From assembly GCF_028462125.1 (NCBI RefSeq), contig NZ_CP115468.1, positions 3,217,559 to 3,281,558 on the forward strand: a DNA stretch of 64,000 nucleotides, written 5' to 3'. The notes under the pieces are model-generated. The model searched no databases, was not told the origin of the DNA, and saw nothing but the letters and a program-made list of their open reading frames with translations. This stretch comes from Leptospira sp. GIMC2001. Its GTDB lineage: Bacteria > Spirochaetota > Leptospiria > Leptospirales > Leptospiraceae. The stretch's first letter is position 1. Each line of letters begins with the position of its first letter. Positions 25,863 to 35,533 of this stretch are shown one piece after another. Position numbers and translations under genes: made by a program.

Positions 25863-27152
25863 ATGGCAATAGGTCGATCGGATTCGTTACAAGAACTCAT
25901 CACATTGATGGAGACAATGTTTACGGAGACTATCATCGGAAGTGACATAAATCTTGTAAAACATCTATTCTATTATCTAAAAGCAGATGGAAGAGAATTC
26001 GATTTCGTTTATAGCGATAAGGAATCCCTTGCCATGGTTGATGATATCTTTATGGACTCAATGAATCTTGTAATTCCTGAGTTCGAAGAGGAAGGACATA
26101 GGCGGGCGCGAATTCGATTCGAAATAATGAACATTTTGTACCAATTCGAAGTGATCATACAAGATGTTCATGGCACAGTCGTGACCATTAAGATTCCACA
26201 TGAACTTCAATCAATGCAACTTCGGCAGAATAAAAGACTTCCTGTGGACGATTTGTTTATGAATTTTATCATTTTGTTTCGTTCATTATCTGGTGGAACT
26301 CGAGCTGTTGGTAAAAACCTATATGCTGAACGAAGATTTCCATTCTTAATGAAAGAGATTCGTAAGGATAAACCAAATCTTCAGCTCATCAATGTTATGT
26401 TATCCGATTATATCAAAACAGTTTCTAAAGATTTCGAAATTGTTATTTACTCTCAAGCAAATGAACCAAATGAAGATGAGCAGTTTATCCGCGAAATTCT
26501 TAAGAATTCTGAAAAATCGATTTACATTGGTGATTGCAATAAACTAGAAAATTACTTTGAACCATTAGAAGATGAATCCTTAACCAATTACTATAATGAA
26601 TTCATTCGAATGGAAATGTCGACATCAAGTGAAGAAGCTATAGAATTTTTCAAGCAGAAGCAAAAGAAAGAAAATCGCCAATTTCTAGTAAGTTATATCT
26701 ATACTCCGATTCGCATCTATGATGAAGCAGTTGGATATATAAAAGTATATGCCACTGCTATGGATAGATTTTCCATTACTCCAGCTCAGGCGATTTTTAT
26801 ACATGAACTTGCAGAAATTGCAAATTATGCCTTTACTAAAGTTGCAATCCAAGTTAGTTCTTATGAAAACTATACTCACTCTACTCAGATTATTGACATT
26901 TCCATGGACGGACTTTTGTTTGAAACACAGAATCGTAAATTATTCAATTATCTTAAACGCCATAATATTATAAAAATGAACATCCCTCTAAATTCCGAAA
27001 TAATTCTAATGATTAGGGGAGAAATCGTGAGATTTATTGAGAGAGAAGATTGCTTTCATATTGGTGTGAACTTTTTTGATTCTGCACCAGATGACATGTT
27101 GCATCTAGAGAATTATTTATATGAAAAAAGCATGAATATTTTGTCTGAATAG
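25863..27152 (+). CDS. PilZ-like protein resembling DUF1577 family
   Basis: The 429-residue cytoplasmic protein has two regions that resemble cyclic di-GMP binders. One holds RxxxR in QLRQNKRLP (about residues 125-133), after a YcgR-like N-terminal beta domain. The other is a C-terminal PilZ-like part with the DISMDGL motif ([D/N]xSxxG, about residue 345). The middle, about 180-320, has a GAF-like alternating pattern. I recall this architecture from Leptospira proteins annotated as DUF1577, but I cannot verify that here. It could link c-di-GMP to motility or surface changes. It stands alone. Confidence 0.7.
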   Translation: MAIGRSDSLQELITLMETMFTETIIGSDINLVKHLFYYLKADGREFDFVYSDKESLAMVDDIFMDSMNLVIPEFEEEGHRRARIRFEIMNILYQFEVIIQDVHGTVVTIKIPHELQSMQLRQNKRLPVDDLFMNFIILFRSLSGGTRAVGKNLYAERRFPFLMKEIRKDKPNLQLINVMLSDYIKTVSKDFEIVIYSQANEPNEDEQFIREILKNSEKSIYIGDCNKLENYFEPLEDESLTNYYNEFIRMEMSTSSEEAIEFFKQKQKKENRQFLVSYIYTPIRIYDEAVGYIKVYATAMDRFSITPAQAIFIHELAEIANYAFTKVAIQVSSYENYTHSTQIIDISMDGLLFETQNRKLFNYLKRHNIIKMNIPLNSEIILMIRGEIVRFIEREDCFHIGVNFFDSAPDDMLHLENYLYEKSMNILSE

Positions 27153-27193
27153 AAATAACAAAAAATCAATTCATGCGCAAGAAAATCAATTCG

Positions 27194-28363
27194 CTATTCA
27201 ATAATTTCTAATATATCAATGATTTGAATAGGAACTTCTTTGCCAGGCGGATTGATGGTTAGATAAGTTCTTCCATGTGTTCGAATTTTGTTCATTGCAG
27301 TCGCGATATCATTTGTGATTGGCTTGCCTCTGGTCCAACCTCTTAGATCCTCAGATAGAATTTCTATGGATGTTGCATGATAAAAAAGCGAATCTCTGGA
27401 ATACTTAGATGCTAAGGCAATATATGAAACTGCTTTTTCATAAAATTGGTTTCTTGTCTTATCATTCGTTTCCAAATATTTTTTATAGTTTGCCCAAGCA
27501 GAATATGTATAAGTCTCAAAAGTTTTCCCAATCAATTTCTCACTGTCAGCAGTAATCTCAATGATCCGATTGATCATATCCAATCTTCTCAGCTTATTGG
27601 TATCCGGATCTTCGATTGATTCTCTCAATACACTAAGATAGCTATGGTAGAAAGAAATTCTCTCTCGAAGATCAGAAAAGTTCTCTTTGTATTTCCAAGC
27701 AAGGGAGTATTCACCAAGAGTTGAGACCTTCCAATCTTTTCCTTCTTTTCTATGAATCAAACCGAGTGCATAATGTCCGTCCGCAAGTTTATGATCGAGA
27801 CTAATGGACTTTTTGTACTGTTGCATAGCGAGTGCGATCTGGTCTCTCTCGGCAAGTGAGTCGCCACGCTTTTTAGTAAGCAAAGCATCTTCTGTTTGAA
27901 TAGATTCCAATGGTCGAACGACAGTCATTGGTCTGTTCTCAATTAAACGAGTATATCCTTCTCCTCTCAATTGCCTACCGAAAAAGGTTGTATCGAAAAT
28001 GGAACGAACTTTGATCTCTCCAACAATATTTCCATTTCGGAATTTTCTATGATCGGGATCTTTTTCAATTAAGTAGAGAATCTGTCCAACACGCAGATCT
28101 TTAGAATTCAAGACTTTAACGACCACATTGTCCGGCCTTGTATCAAGATTCATGTCCGTCATAGCTGAGCTCTCTAAGATCTCAGCTTTCTCAATAGAAA
28201 CCACTTCTCCAACTACGACCATTCGCTCTGCTTCGGTTCGATCTTGCTTTCGAAAAGCAAAAACCAATTCTTCACCGTAAGATTGGGCGAAGTTCTGGGT
28301 TGATTCAAAAAATAATATAACTATAATTATGCGAATTAATCTTTTCAAGATTATCTGACCCAC
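27194..28363 (-). CDS. Exported protein with tetratricopeptide-like repeats
   Basis: The 389-residue protein has a signal peptide (about residues 1-26, ending QNFAQS), then a beta-rich domain (about 30-150) that reads like a flagellar-assembly-T or SH3-type barrel. Helical repeats follow from about residue 165 to 350; KKSISLDHKLADGHYALGLI fits a TPR unit. It is probably periplasmic or outer-membrane linked. No catalytic motif is seen. It converges on the PilZ-like gene and is divergent from the MFS gene. Confidence 0.65.
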   Translation of the reverse strand: MGQIILKRLIRIIIVILFFESTQNFAQSYGEELVFAFRKQDRTEAERMVVVGEVVSIEKAEILESSAMTDMNLDTRPDNVVVKVLNSKDLRVGQILYLIEKDPDHRKFRNGNIVGEIKVRSIFDTTFFGRQLRGEGYTRLIENRPMTVVRPLESIQTEDALLTKKRGDSLAERDQIALAMQQYKKSISLDHKLADGHYALGLIHRKEGKDWKVSTLGEYSLAWKYKENFSDLRERISFYHSYLSVLRESIEDPDTNKLRRLDMINRIIEITADSEKLIGKTFETYTYSAWANYKKYLETNDKTRNQFYEKAVSYIALASKYSRDSLFYHATSIEILSEDLRGWTRGKPITNDIATAMNKIRTHGRTYLTINPPGKEVPIQIIDILEIIE

Positions 28364-28441
28364 TACTTAGAATTTCGGCATCTTTTGTGGAATTTCAGCC
28401 TTTTTTCTTGACATAAATTTTTCGATATTTAGGTTACGAGA

Positions 28442-29800
28442 ATGTTTCGGAAGTTCGCCAATCTTTTCAAGCCTGCCCCTGCCATTCCACGCCTTCCCCA
28501 AGACGAGATCGACGCAAAATATCCGAAGTTTCGATGGCAGATTCTAGAATCTACTTTCATCGGGTATTCAGTTTTCTATTTAGTAAGAAATAACTTTCCT
28601 CTTGTTTCCAAAGAAATTGGACAGGCATTGTCCTATTCTAAAGAACAAATCGGCGATATATTAGCGGTTACAGCAATTGCTTATGGAATCGGTAAATTTC
28701 TAATGGGTGCTTTGAGTGATCGCTCCAATCCAAGAATTTTTATGCCATTTGGTTTGCTTCTTACTGCAGGATTGAATTTTTGTTTTGGATTTTCTGAGAA
28801 CTATCATATGCATCTCTTGCTTTGGACTCTCAATGGATTAGTGCAAGGTATGGGATGGCCTCCTTGTGGAAGATCTCTAGGTCATTGGTACAGCCTCAAA
28901 GAACGAGGAACAGTATTCGCTTTTTGGAATATTTCACATAACGTTGGTGGTGGACTCGTCGGAATCATTGCTGCCTACTCCGCTTCATTTTTTGGATGGC
29001 AATATGCTTTTTTTATTCCAGGGATAATTTGTGTATTTGCTTCGGTATATTTATTTGCACGACTAAGAGATACTCCTCAATCAGTTGGACTTCCTTCTAT
29101 TGAAGAATATCGCAACGATTTTCCGGCTCCCGAGAACGATCCTCTGTTAGGTGAAATTAGTCCAGTCGATCCAGCTAATGCAGAGAAGGAATTAACTTCC
29201 TATGATCTAATAGTAGAAAACGTCTTGAAGAACAAAATCATTTGGATCTTTGCGATTGCAAATCTATTTGTATACATGGTTCGCTATAGCCTACTTGATT
29301 GGGGACCAACTTATCTAAAAGAGATCAAAGGAGCAACACTTACTAGCGGTGGAGCTTCAACTTTTATCTATGAATTCGCAGGCATTGGATCCACACTTCT
29401 TATGGGTTGGGTCTCTGATAAAACAGGCGGAAGGCGGGGCATGGTAAGTTTATTATGTTTAATTCCAATTTTATTTGCTTTTGTTGGAATTATTGTAACA
29501 CCACCTGGATTTCTATGGATTGATCTTACACTGTTCGCAGTTATTGGATTTTTTATCTATCCTCCAGTAATGCTACTTGGAGTTGCTGCTTTAGATTTTA
29601 CATCCAAAAAGGCCGTGGGGACTGCAGCCGGTTTTATCGGACTCTTTGGTTATGTTTTTGGAAGAACGATTCAAGCGAAAGCAATTGGCTATTTATCGGA
29701 ACATTACTCATGGTCTATTGCGCTATGGTTTATTTTCTTTTCTTGCATAGGAGCAATTCTATTACTTTCGTTTACGTGGCGACTCAAACCAAAAAGCTAA
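28442..29800 (+). CDS. MFS transporter of the organophosphate:phosphate antiporter type (GlpT/UhpT-like)
   Basis: The 452-residue inner-membrane protein has twelve predicted helices in two halves joined by a loop near residues 215-265. The segment [23 protein letters not shown] matches the organophosphate antiporter signature (GlpT WWSQKERG...WNxxHNVGGG). A sugar-phosphate or glycerol-3-phosphate substrate is likely. The next gene follows after 17 bp, so it may head a five-gene transcript with the DoxX-like, DUF2071-like, methyltransferase and membrane-protein genes. Confidence 0.88.
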   Translation: MFRKFANLFKPAPAIPRLPQDEIDAKYPKFRWQILESTFIGYSVFYLVRNNFPLVSKEIGQALSYSKEQIGDILAVTAIAYGIGKFLMGALSDRSNPRIFMPFGLLLTAGLNFCFGFSENYHMHLLLWTLNGLVQGMGWPPCGRSLGHWYSLKERGTVFAFWNISHNVGGGLVGIIAAYSASFFGWQYAFFIPGIICVFASVYLFARLRDTPQSVGLPSIEEYRNDFPAPENDPLLGEISPVDPANAEKELTSYDLIVENVLKNKIIWIFAIANLFVYMVRYSLLDWGPTYLKEIKGATLTSGGASTFIYEFAGIGSTLLMGWVSDKTGGRRGMVSLLCLIPILFAFVGIIVTPPGFLWIDLTLFAVIGFFIYPPVMLLGVAALDFTSKKAVGTAAGFIGLFGYVFGRTIQAKAIGYLSEHYSWSIALWFIFFSCIGAILLLSFTWRLKPKS

Positions 29801-29817
29801 AGTATACAAGCTAGAAT

Positions 29818-30228
29818 ATGTTTGAAAGCTTTCTCTTAACATTGCGGGAACGACTTGTAAATATAATTTATTTCTTTGTAGCTTCCGTCTGGATGATCAA
29901 TGGTGTATATTGTAAAATTTGCAATTTTGTACCAAGGCACCAAGAGATCGTTTCTCGAATCTTGGGCGAAACTGTTGCGAGACCTATTACTGTTCTGATA
30001 GGTTTCGGTGAAATGATCTTGGCTATATGTTTTCTTGCCAAATGGCACCATCGAATGATCATTTGGTTGCAGATTCTATTGGTGTTAACGATGAATACGA
30101 TTGAATTCATACTAGCTCGAGACTTACTTCTTTTTGGCGGATACAATTTTATTTTTGCTTCTATTTTCATTATAATGTTAATTTATTATGATATATTGTT
30201 ATCTCGTGAATCAGAAAAATATAATTAG
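29818..30228 (+). CDS. DoxX-like membrane protein
   Basis: The 136-residue protein has four predicted helices. The pattern NGVYCKICNFVPRHQEIVSRILG followed by VLIGFGEM near residue 60 resembles DoxX-like (DoxX_3) family members. The function of this group is unknown. It lies 17 bp after the MFS gene and 3 bp before the DUF2071-like gene, so it is probably co-transcribed with both. Confidence 0.7.
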   Translation: MFESFLLTLRERLVNIIYFFVASVWMINGVYCKICNFVPRHQEIVSRILGETVARPITVLIGFGEMILAICFLAKWHHRMIIWLQILLVLTMNTIEFILARDLLLFGGYNFIFASIFIIMLIYYDILLSRESEKYN

Positions 30229-30231
30229 AAT

Positions 30232-31026
30232 ATGTTAGATTTTTTAAAAAATCATCCATTTCCCATAGCGGCAGATTTTGATCACTCAATTGTTTTAACT
30301 TTTGCAATCCCACTAGAAGAGCTTGAACCATTCGTCCCAAAACCACTTACGATAGACAGTTATCAAAATAAATATGGATTTCTGGCTATTGCCATGGTCA
30401 AGACTCGTAACTTAAGATATAAAGGTTTACCGAGATTTATGGGAAATGATTTCTATTTGATTGGTTATCGGATTTTTGTAAAATATAAAAACTTAGAAGC
30501 CAAGAATAGACGCGGACTATACATTTTAAAATCAGAAACCAATCGCAAAAAAATGGAATTTTTGGGAAATATTTTTACTCATTACAATTATTCTACAAGA
30601 GATATTCAAGAATCGCAATATACTAAATCTTGGTCTGATACTAGCCATCATCATGATTTACAGCTGCGATCGAAAGTTGATAAAAGTATAGAGATCCGAT
30701 CTCTTCAGTCCCAATTCCATATTATCATATACAAAACAAAGGATGATATGGTTGAGCTTCCAAAAAATTCGCCTTTTCCCAATTGGCAGGAAGCTAGAAA
30801 ATTTGCAGGTCCCATGCCATTTACTTTTTCTATGATCCCTAATTCGAGGAAAATTGTAATCATTGAAGGTGTTCGTGAAAATTGGAAACCAAAACCAATT
30901 CATGTCGAGCGATATGATATAGATTTTCTAACCCAAAAACAATTTAAATCGTCAGTCCTAGCCAATGCCTTCATTATCGAAGATGTATCATACCATTGGA
31001 AAAAAGGAATCGTAGAAACATGGTAG
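30232..31026 (+). CDS. DUF2071-like protein (acetoacetate-decarboxylase-like fold)
   Basis: The 264-residue soluble protein begins with a segment (about residues 12-45) that includes LEELEPFVPKPLTIDSY. This matches the start of DUF2071/YqjF proteins, where a substrate cavity forms like that of acetoacetate decarboxylase. No enzyme activity can be assigned. The gene overlaps the methyltransferase start by 7 bp. Confidence 0.65.
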   Translation: MLDFLKNHPFPIAADFDHSIVLTFAIPLEELEPFVPKPLTIDSYQNKYGFLAIAMVKTRNLRYKGLPRFMGNDFYLIGYRIFVKYKNLEAKNRRGLYILKSETNRKKMEFLGNIFTHYNYSTRDIQESQYTKSWSDTSHHHDLQLRSKVDKSIEIRSLQSQFHIIIYKTKDDMVELPKNSPFPNWQEARKFAGPMPFTFSMIPNSRKIVIIEGVRENWKPKPIHVERYDIDFLTQKQFKSSVLANAFIIEDVSYHWKKGIVETW

Positions 31027-31778
31027 AAAATCGAAGTCCTTTTCAAGGATTAATCAATGTTATCTATTTCAATTGGCATTATTATTTAATATTGATTATA
31101 ATGCTTATTGCTATTTATATCACAAATTTCATTTTCCAGTTTATCGATAATTCCGATTTAATCTTATTAACATGTATATTAGCTTCTCCTGTCGTTGTAT
31201 CTCTTGCGGTTACTTTCTATGTTTATGATCTCTCAGATCTATATGAATTGAATTGGTTAGAAAATAAAAATATTACAGAAAATTCAAAAATACTCATTGT
31301 GCATGCTGGATTGGATGAAATATCCCAATCTATAGAAAAAAAGTTTCCGGAAGCTATTGTTGAAGTATGTGACTTTTATGATCCAAACCTACATACTGAA
31401 ATTTCCATTCGAAGAGCAAGAAAGAGATACCCGCCTAATCCAAAAACTATTTCAATTTCATCAAGAAATATACCTTTTTCCAATCAATCAATGGATGTGA
31501 TTCTAGTTTTTCTTTCGGCTCATGAGATTAGAAACAACAAAGAAAGAATTGATTTCCTAATGGAATTGAGAAGAGTATTGAAACGTGATGGAAGAATTTA
31601 CCTTACTGAGCATCTTCGCGATATTCCGAACTTCATTGCATATACGATTGGATTTTTGCATTTTCATTCAAGAGATACTTGGAGGAATAATTTTTTAACT
31701 AGCGATCTATCCTTGATTCAAGAAATCAAAAATACAATTTTTATTTCGACTTTTATTTTAGGTAAAAATGCAAACTAA
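31020..31778 (+). CDS. Membrane-anchored SAM-dependent methyltransferase-like protein
   Basis: The 252-residue protein has two N-terminal membrane helices (about residues 18-75) followed by a class I methyltransferase-like domain. The later motifs are visible: IPFSNQSMDVILVFLSAHEI (motif II/post I region) and LRRVLKRDGRIYLTEH (motif III). The glycine-rich motif I is weak (KILIVHAGLDE), so SAM binding needs proof. The ATG at 31020 overlaps the preceding gene. It may modify a lipid or quinone in the membrane. Confidence 0.7.
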   Translation: MVENRSPFQGLINVIYFNWHYYLILIIMLIAIYITNFIFQFIDNSDLILLTCILASPVVVSLAVTFYVYDLSDLYELNWLENKNITENSKILIVHAGLDEISQSIEKKFPEAIVEVCDFYDPNLHTEISIRRARKRYPPNPKTISISSRNIPFSNQSMDVILVFLSAHEIRNNKERIDFLMELRRVLKRDGRIYLTEHLRDIPNFIAYTIGFLHFHSRDTWRNNFLTSDLSLIQEIKNTIFISTFILGKNAN

Positions 31779-32175
31779 TCTCACTATAATTGGATGGATT
31801 CTAGTTTGTCTTTCTTTGATACATTTGGGTTTTCCAAAATATTTTCAATGGAGAGATGATTTACAAAACATAAGCCAAATCAATCGTGAAATGATGTATG
31901 TGCATACAGCATTTATTGGAATCGTTATATTCGCAATGGGTATTTTGTGTATTTTCTTCCAATCGGAATTGATCTATTCTGAGTTTGGTAACCAAATATC
32001 TCTTGGTTTAGGAATATTTTGGTTTATTCGCCTTTTAGTTCAATTCTTTGGATACTCAAAAGATTTGTGGTATGGTAAACTATTTGAGACATCCATTCAT
32101 ATACTTTTTTCCATTCTATGGTTGTATATCAGTTTAAGTTTTATATGGATATATAAGTTTGCTAACGTGCCTTAA
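31768..32175 (+). CDS. Small membrane protein
   Basis: The 135-residue protein has four predicted helices and no recognised domain. It starts 11 bp inside the methyltransferase gene and ends on a TTAA shared with the stop of converging manA, so both stop codons are read from the same four bases. Being last in the run after DoxX-like, DUF2071-like and methyltransferase genes, it probably works with them. Confidence 0.65.
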   Translation: MQTNLTIIGWILVCLSLIHLGFPKYFQWRDDLQNISQINREMMYVHTAFIGIVIFAMGILCIFFQSELIYSEFGNQISLGLGIFWFIRLLVQFFGYSKDLWYGKLFETSIHILFSILWLYISLSFIWIYKFANVP

Positions 32176-33176
32176 TCCCAATCTGTTCCTACGGTTGAGA
32201 TTGTTAGTTTTACTGGTTCTTTGCTTGTGATTTTGAAAATCTGTTCCTTTGTCGTTCCATGTGCAGTTACGAGAAAATTATCGCCTCGGTGAAATTTTTC
32301 TCCAGAAGCAAGTTCTATTGAACCATCTAACATAGAATAGATATGGAATCTTGGCTTTTTCGTGATGACAGGTAAGATATAATCTTCTGGATCATAGTCA
32401 TTATCCTTTTTTACATCCAAAATAAATATCCGAAATTTATCATTTTCTGTTAGCGAAGAAAGAATTCCAGCACCTGCAAAACTAGATTCCTTGTACAACA
32501 TTCTTTCTTTATCTTTAGAAGCTTTAAAACTAAGAACATCTAGAGCGCGTTCAAGATGTAACTCTCGAGGTCTTCCGTAGTCATATACTCGGTAAGTAGA
32601 ATCGGAAGATTGCTGGATCTCGAGTAACAAAACTCCTGCTCCAATAGCATGAACTGTGCCTGGCTCTAGGATAAAACTATCTCCAGGTTTAACAGGAATT
32701 TTACGAAGAATTGATTCAGCATCATTGGATTCAACTAGAGCCTTGTATGTTTTCTTATCAGTATCCTTTGCAAAACCTACAACCAAATTTGAATCAGGAT
32801 CAGCCTGCATTACGATCCATGCTTCTTTTTTGCCGGCATTCTTAGGATCATTCTTCCGTGCATATTCATCGCTCGGGTGAACTTGTACGGAGAGTTTCTC
32901 CTTGGCATCAATGATTTTTACCAGTAATGGAAACGGCAAACCTTCAAAGCCGTCTCCCAATACTTCTCTTGGATACATTTTATAAATACTTCGGAAATCT
33001 CTTCCTTTCCAAATTCCAGTTTGAATGATAGAGCGATCCTCTTCGTAGTCAGAAATCTCCCAAGACTCACCAATATTTCCCTCGGGCGTTTTGCGACCCA
33101 GAATACTGCTGATTTTATTGCCACCCCAGATTTTATCTTTGTATATGGGTTCGAAACTTAGAATTGCTGGGATCAT
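32172..33176 (-). CDS. manA: Mannose-6-phosphate isomerase, class I
   Basis: The enzyme interconverts mannose 6-phosphate and fructose 6-phosphate, supplying GDP-mannose precursors. The zinc ligands are visible in KLSVQVHPSD (about residues 93-102), KKEAW (about 115-119) and EPGTVHAIGAG (about 170-180). The 334-residue length fits the bacterial short form. The N-terminus with KDKIWGG is typical. It shares its stop with the converging membrane-protein gene. Confidence 0.93.
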   Translation of the reverse strand: MIPAILSFEPIYKDKIWGGNKISSILGRKTPEGNIGESWEISDYEEDRSIIQTGIWKGRDFRSIYKMYPREVLGDGFEGLPFPLLVKIIDAKEKLSVQVHPSDEYARKNDPKNAGKKEAWIVMQADPDSNLVVGFAKDTDKKTYKALVESNDAESILRKIPVKPGDSFILEPGTVHAIGAGVLLLEIQQSSDSTYRVYDYGRPRELHLERALDVLSFKASKDKERMLYKESSFAGAGILSSLTENDKFRIFILDVKKDNDYDPEDYILPVITKKPRFHIYSMLDGSIELASGEKFHRGDNFLVTAHGTTKEQIFKITSKEPVKLTISTVGTDWD

Positions 33177-33218
33177 GATGACATTTTTTTTTATAGGGAA
33201 TTTATGGCAAAGAAGATT

Positions 33219-34343
33219 TCACAATAGGTCTGCGAGCCCCTTTAACTCATCCCAGGTTCTATCAGAATGAATGCTAATTCTTAGCCTTGGTGTAGGTACA
33301 GTTGGTGGACGAATTGCACGCAAGTCGTAACCTAGGTTTTGAGCTTTGTAAGAAATTTCCAGTGTCTCATTTTCTGAATTCAAAATTACAGGAATGATTT
33401 GTGAGGACGAAGCACCTATATCATAGTTTTTATCTGATAAATTTTTTCTTAAACAAACGGAATATTCTTCTATCAATGAACGCTCAAGATCCATTGTAGA
33501 TACAATTTCTAAAGCCTTGATTCCAGCATGAAGGAGGCAAGGCATCGGGGCAGTAGAGAACACAAAACCTCGCATGCAATTGATTAGATAGTCTTTAGCG
33601 TTCGGATTACTGCAGGCAATGATGCCACCTTCAAGACCTAAGGATTTACCCATTGTAAAGATTCGAAAATCTATCTCTTTTACTAAGCTCGGACTCAGGA
33701 ATCGAGGATCCATTGCAAGTCCAGCTCCAGATTGTCCATACACTCCAAAAGCATGGGTCTCATCCAAAATAAGTATTGCATCAAATTCTTTCTTTAGTTC
33801 AACTAATTTCTCAAGATTCGGATGATCTCCATCCATGCTAAAAATTGTTTCACTAACAATGATTTTCTGATCAGAGGATTTATGCTTTTCCAACTGAGAG
33901 CGCAGATGATCAAGATCTAAATGATTGTAATATACTTTTTTTGCACCTGACAATCTTATTCCGTCAAGAATAGATGCATGATTGAGACGATCTGTAAAAA
34001 TTACAGTTTTTAAATTTGCAATCGCATCTAACAGACCTAGATTCGCAGTAAATCCGTTGGCTACAAAAAGACTAGCATTGGACTCAACCAATCTATTGAA
34101 GGAATTTTCAAAATTCTCATACACAGGCAAGTGTCCTCGTACCAAACGAGAAGCAGTCGATCCATTGCCATAGAGATGGATGCCTTCGGTCAGAGCCTCA
34201 GCAATCCGAACATCTCGAGATAGCCCAAGATAATCATTGGAACAAAAGTCAATTCCAGAAGATGTCTTCAAACTACGAAAAAGATTTTTTTCTTTCCGTT
34301 TATTCAATTCGTTTTCAAGATTTTCATAAATTCGACTAGACAA
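33219..34343 (-). CDS. bioF: 8-amino-7-oxononanoate synthase
   Basis: This PLP enzyme of biotin synthesis condenses pimeloyl-thioester with alanine. The frame shows CSNDYLGL, GSTASRLVRG, ILDETHAFGVYG and the PLP lysine in TMGKSLG, all standard for AONS-type enzymes. I prefer the TTG start at 34343, which has TAGGAG eight bases upstream. A longer TTG start at 34382 would run into the divergent sirtuin gene. Related 2-amino-3-ketobutyrate ligase is possible but less likely. No other bio genes are in the window. Confidence 0.85.
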   Translation of the reverse strand: MSSRIYENLENELNKRKEKNLFRSLKTSSGIDFCSNDYLGLSRDVRIAEALTEGIHLYGNGSTASRLVRGHLPVYENFENSFNRLVESNASLFVANGFTANLGLLDAIANLKTVIFTDRLNHASILDGIRLSGAKKVYYNHLDLDHLRSQLEKHKSSDQKIIVSETIFSMDGDHPNLEKLVELKKEFDAILILDETHAFGVYGQSGAGLAMDPRFLSPSLVKEIDFRIFTMGKSLGLEGGIIACSNPNAKDYLINCMRGFVFSTAPMPCLLHAGIKALEIVSTMDLERSLIEEYSVCLRKNLSDKNYDIGASSSQIIPVILNSENETLEISYKAQNLGYDLRAIRPPTVPTPRLRISIHSDRTWDELKGLADLL

Positions 34344-34371
34344 TGGATTAACTCCTACCCCATGATCTGAC

Positions 34372-35163
34372 GTGAGGATCAAATATCAAGTCTTGGTTGC
34401 AATCAAATATGAAAAATTTAAACCAAACAGTCGCATTGCAGTTCTGACTGGTGCTGGAATTTCTGCTGAAAGTGGGATTCCTACCTTTCGTGGCGAAGGA
34501 GGACTGTGGAGAAACTTCTCCTTCGAAGAGCTCGCAACGCCAGCTGCATTCCAGAAAGACCCAGTTCTAGTCTGGGAGTGGTACAATATGCGCAGAGATA
34601 TCTGCGGACAATCTGAACCCAATCCTGGACACGAAGCAATCGCAGAATTGGAGAGTATTTTTTCTGAATTTCATTTGTTTACCCAAAATGTGGACAATCT
34701 GCACGCAAGAGCTGGATCCAAGAAAATTACGGAATTGCATGGAAATATTTTTATCGGTCGCTGCCTTGGTTGCAATAAATTGACTCCGCTTCCAATTTCA
34801 AATAAAATTTCAAATAAGAACTCAATTCAGAATTTAAACGAAAATGAAGGTCCACCTATATGCGATGGCTGTTCTAATATGCTTCGTCCACATATACTAT
34901 GGTTTGGCGAAAGTTACGATACGCAAATGTTGGATCAGGCTGCAGAATTTCTTTCCAAATCAGATATAATATTTGTAATTGGAACATCAGGCAACGTTAG
35001 TGTTCCCGTCCAATTGGCGAATCTCGCAATCAATAATGGTGCCTATTCAATTGAGATCAATCCAGAACCTTCTTCTCTTTCAAAACGAGTTGATATAAGT
35101 ATTCGAGCGAAATCAGGTGAGGCTCTTCCCGAAATTTTAAAAAAAATCAAATCCAGTATCTAA
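34372..35163 (+). CDS. cobB: NAD-dependent protein deacylase, sirtuin family
   Basis: The enzyme removes acyl groups from lysines using NAD. Motifs are GAGISAESGIPTFR (residues 27-40), QNVDNLH (105-111), the catalytic His123 and zinc cysteines 131, 134, 164 and 167. Tyr71 and Arg74 (YNMR) match the pair that binds succinyl or malonyl groups in SIRT5-type sirtuins, so desuccinylase/demalonylase activity is expected. The start is GTG at 34372, divergent from bioF by 28 bp. No strong ribosome site is visible. Confidence 0.92.
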   Translation: MRIKYQVLVAIKYEKFKPNSRIAVLTGAGISAESGIPTFRGEGGLWRNFSFEELATPAAFQKDPVLVWEWYNMRRDICGQSEPNPGHEAIAELESIFSEFHLFTQNVDNLHARAGSKKITELHGNIFIGRCLGCNKLTPLPISNKISNKNSIQNLNENEGPPICDGCSNMLRPHILWFGESYDTQMLDQAAEFLSKSDIIFVIGTSGNVSVPVQLANLAINNGAYSIEINPEPSSLSKRVDISIRAKSGEALPEILKKIKSSI

Positions 35164-35179
35164 ATACTAATAGGAAAAT

Positions 35180-35533
35180 ATGATCACAATCATTCTACTT
35201 TTGCTTTCCAATATCTTTATGACCTTTGCTTGGTACGGTCATCTCAAGTTCATGAAAAATGACAAGTTATGGGTTGTTATATTAGTTTCTTGGGGAATTG
35301 CTTTATTCGAATATAGCTTAATGGTTCCCGCCAATCGAATTGGTTTTACGACTTATAAATTCCAAGGCTTCCAATTGAAAATCTTACAAGAAATGATCAC
35401 GATCTCAGTGTTTATTGTATTCGCAATTTTCGTTCTAGGAGAGAGGATTCGTTGGAATTATATTGTGAGTTTTGCATTGCTTATGCTTGCTGGATACTTT
35501 GCGTTTGCTTTCAATACTGCTAAAGATTCTTAG
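35180..35533 (+). CDS. DMT-like small membrane protein (DUF486 type)
   Basis: The 117-residue protein has four helices. Segments such as NIFMTFAWYGHLKF, SWGIALFEYSLMVPANRIG and LKILQEMITISVFIVFA match the short DUF486/drug-metabolite-transporter-like group. It follows cobB by 16 bp and its 3' end overlaps converging coaB by 14 bp. The substrate is unknown. Confidence 0.82.
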   Translation: MITIILLLLSNIFMTFAWYGHLKFMKNDKLWVVILVSWGIALFEYSLMVPANRIGFTTYKFQGFQLKILQEMITISVFIVFAIFVLGERIRWNYIVSFALLMLAGYFAFAFNTAKDS

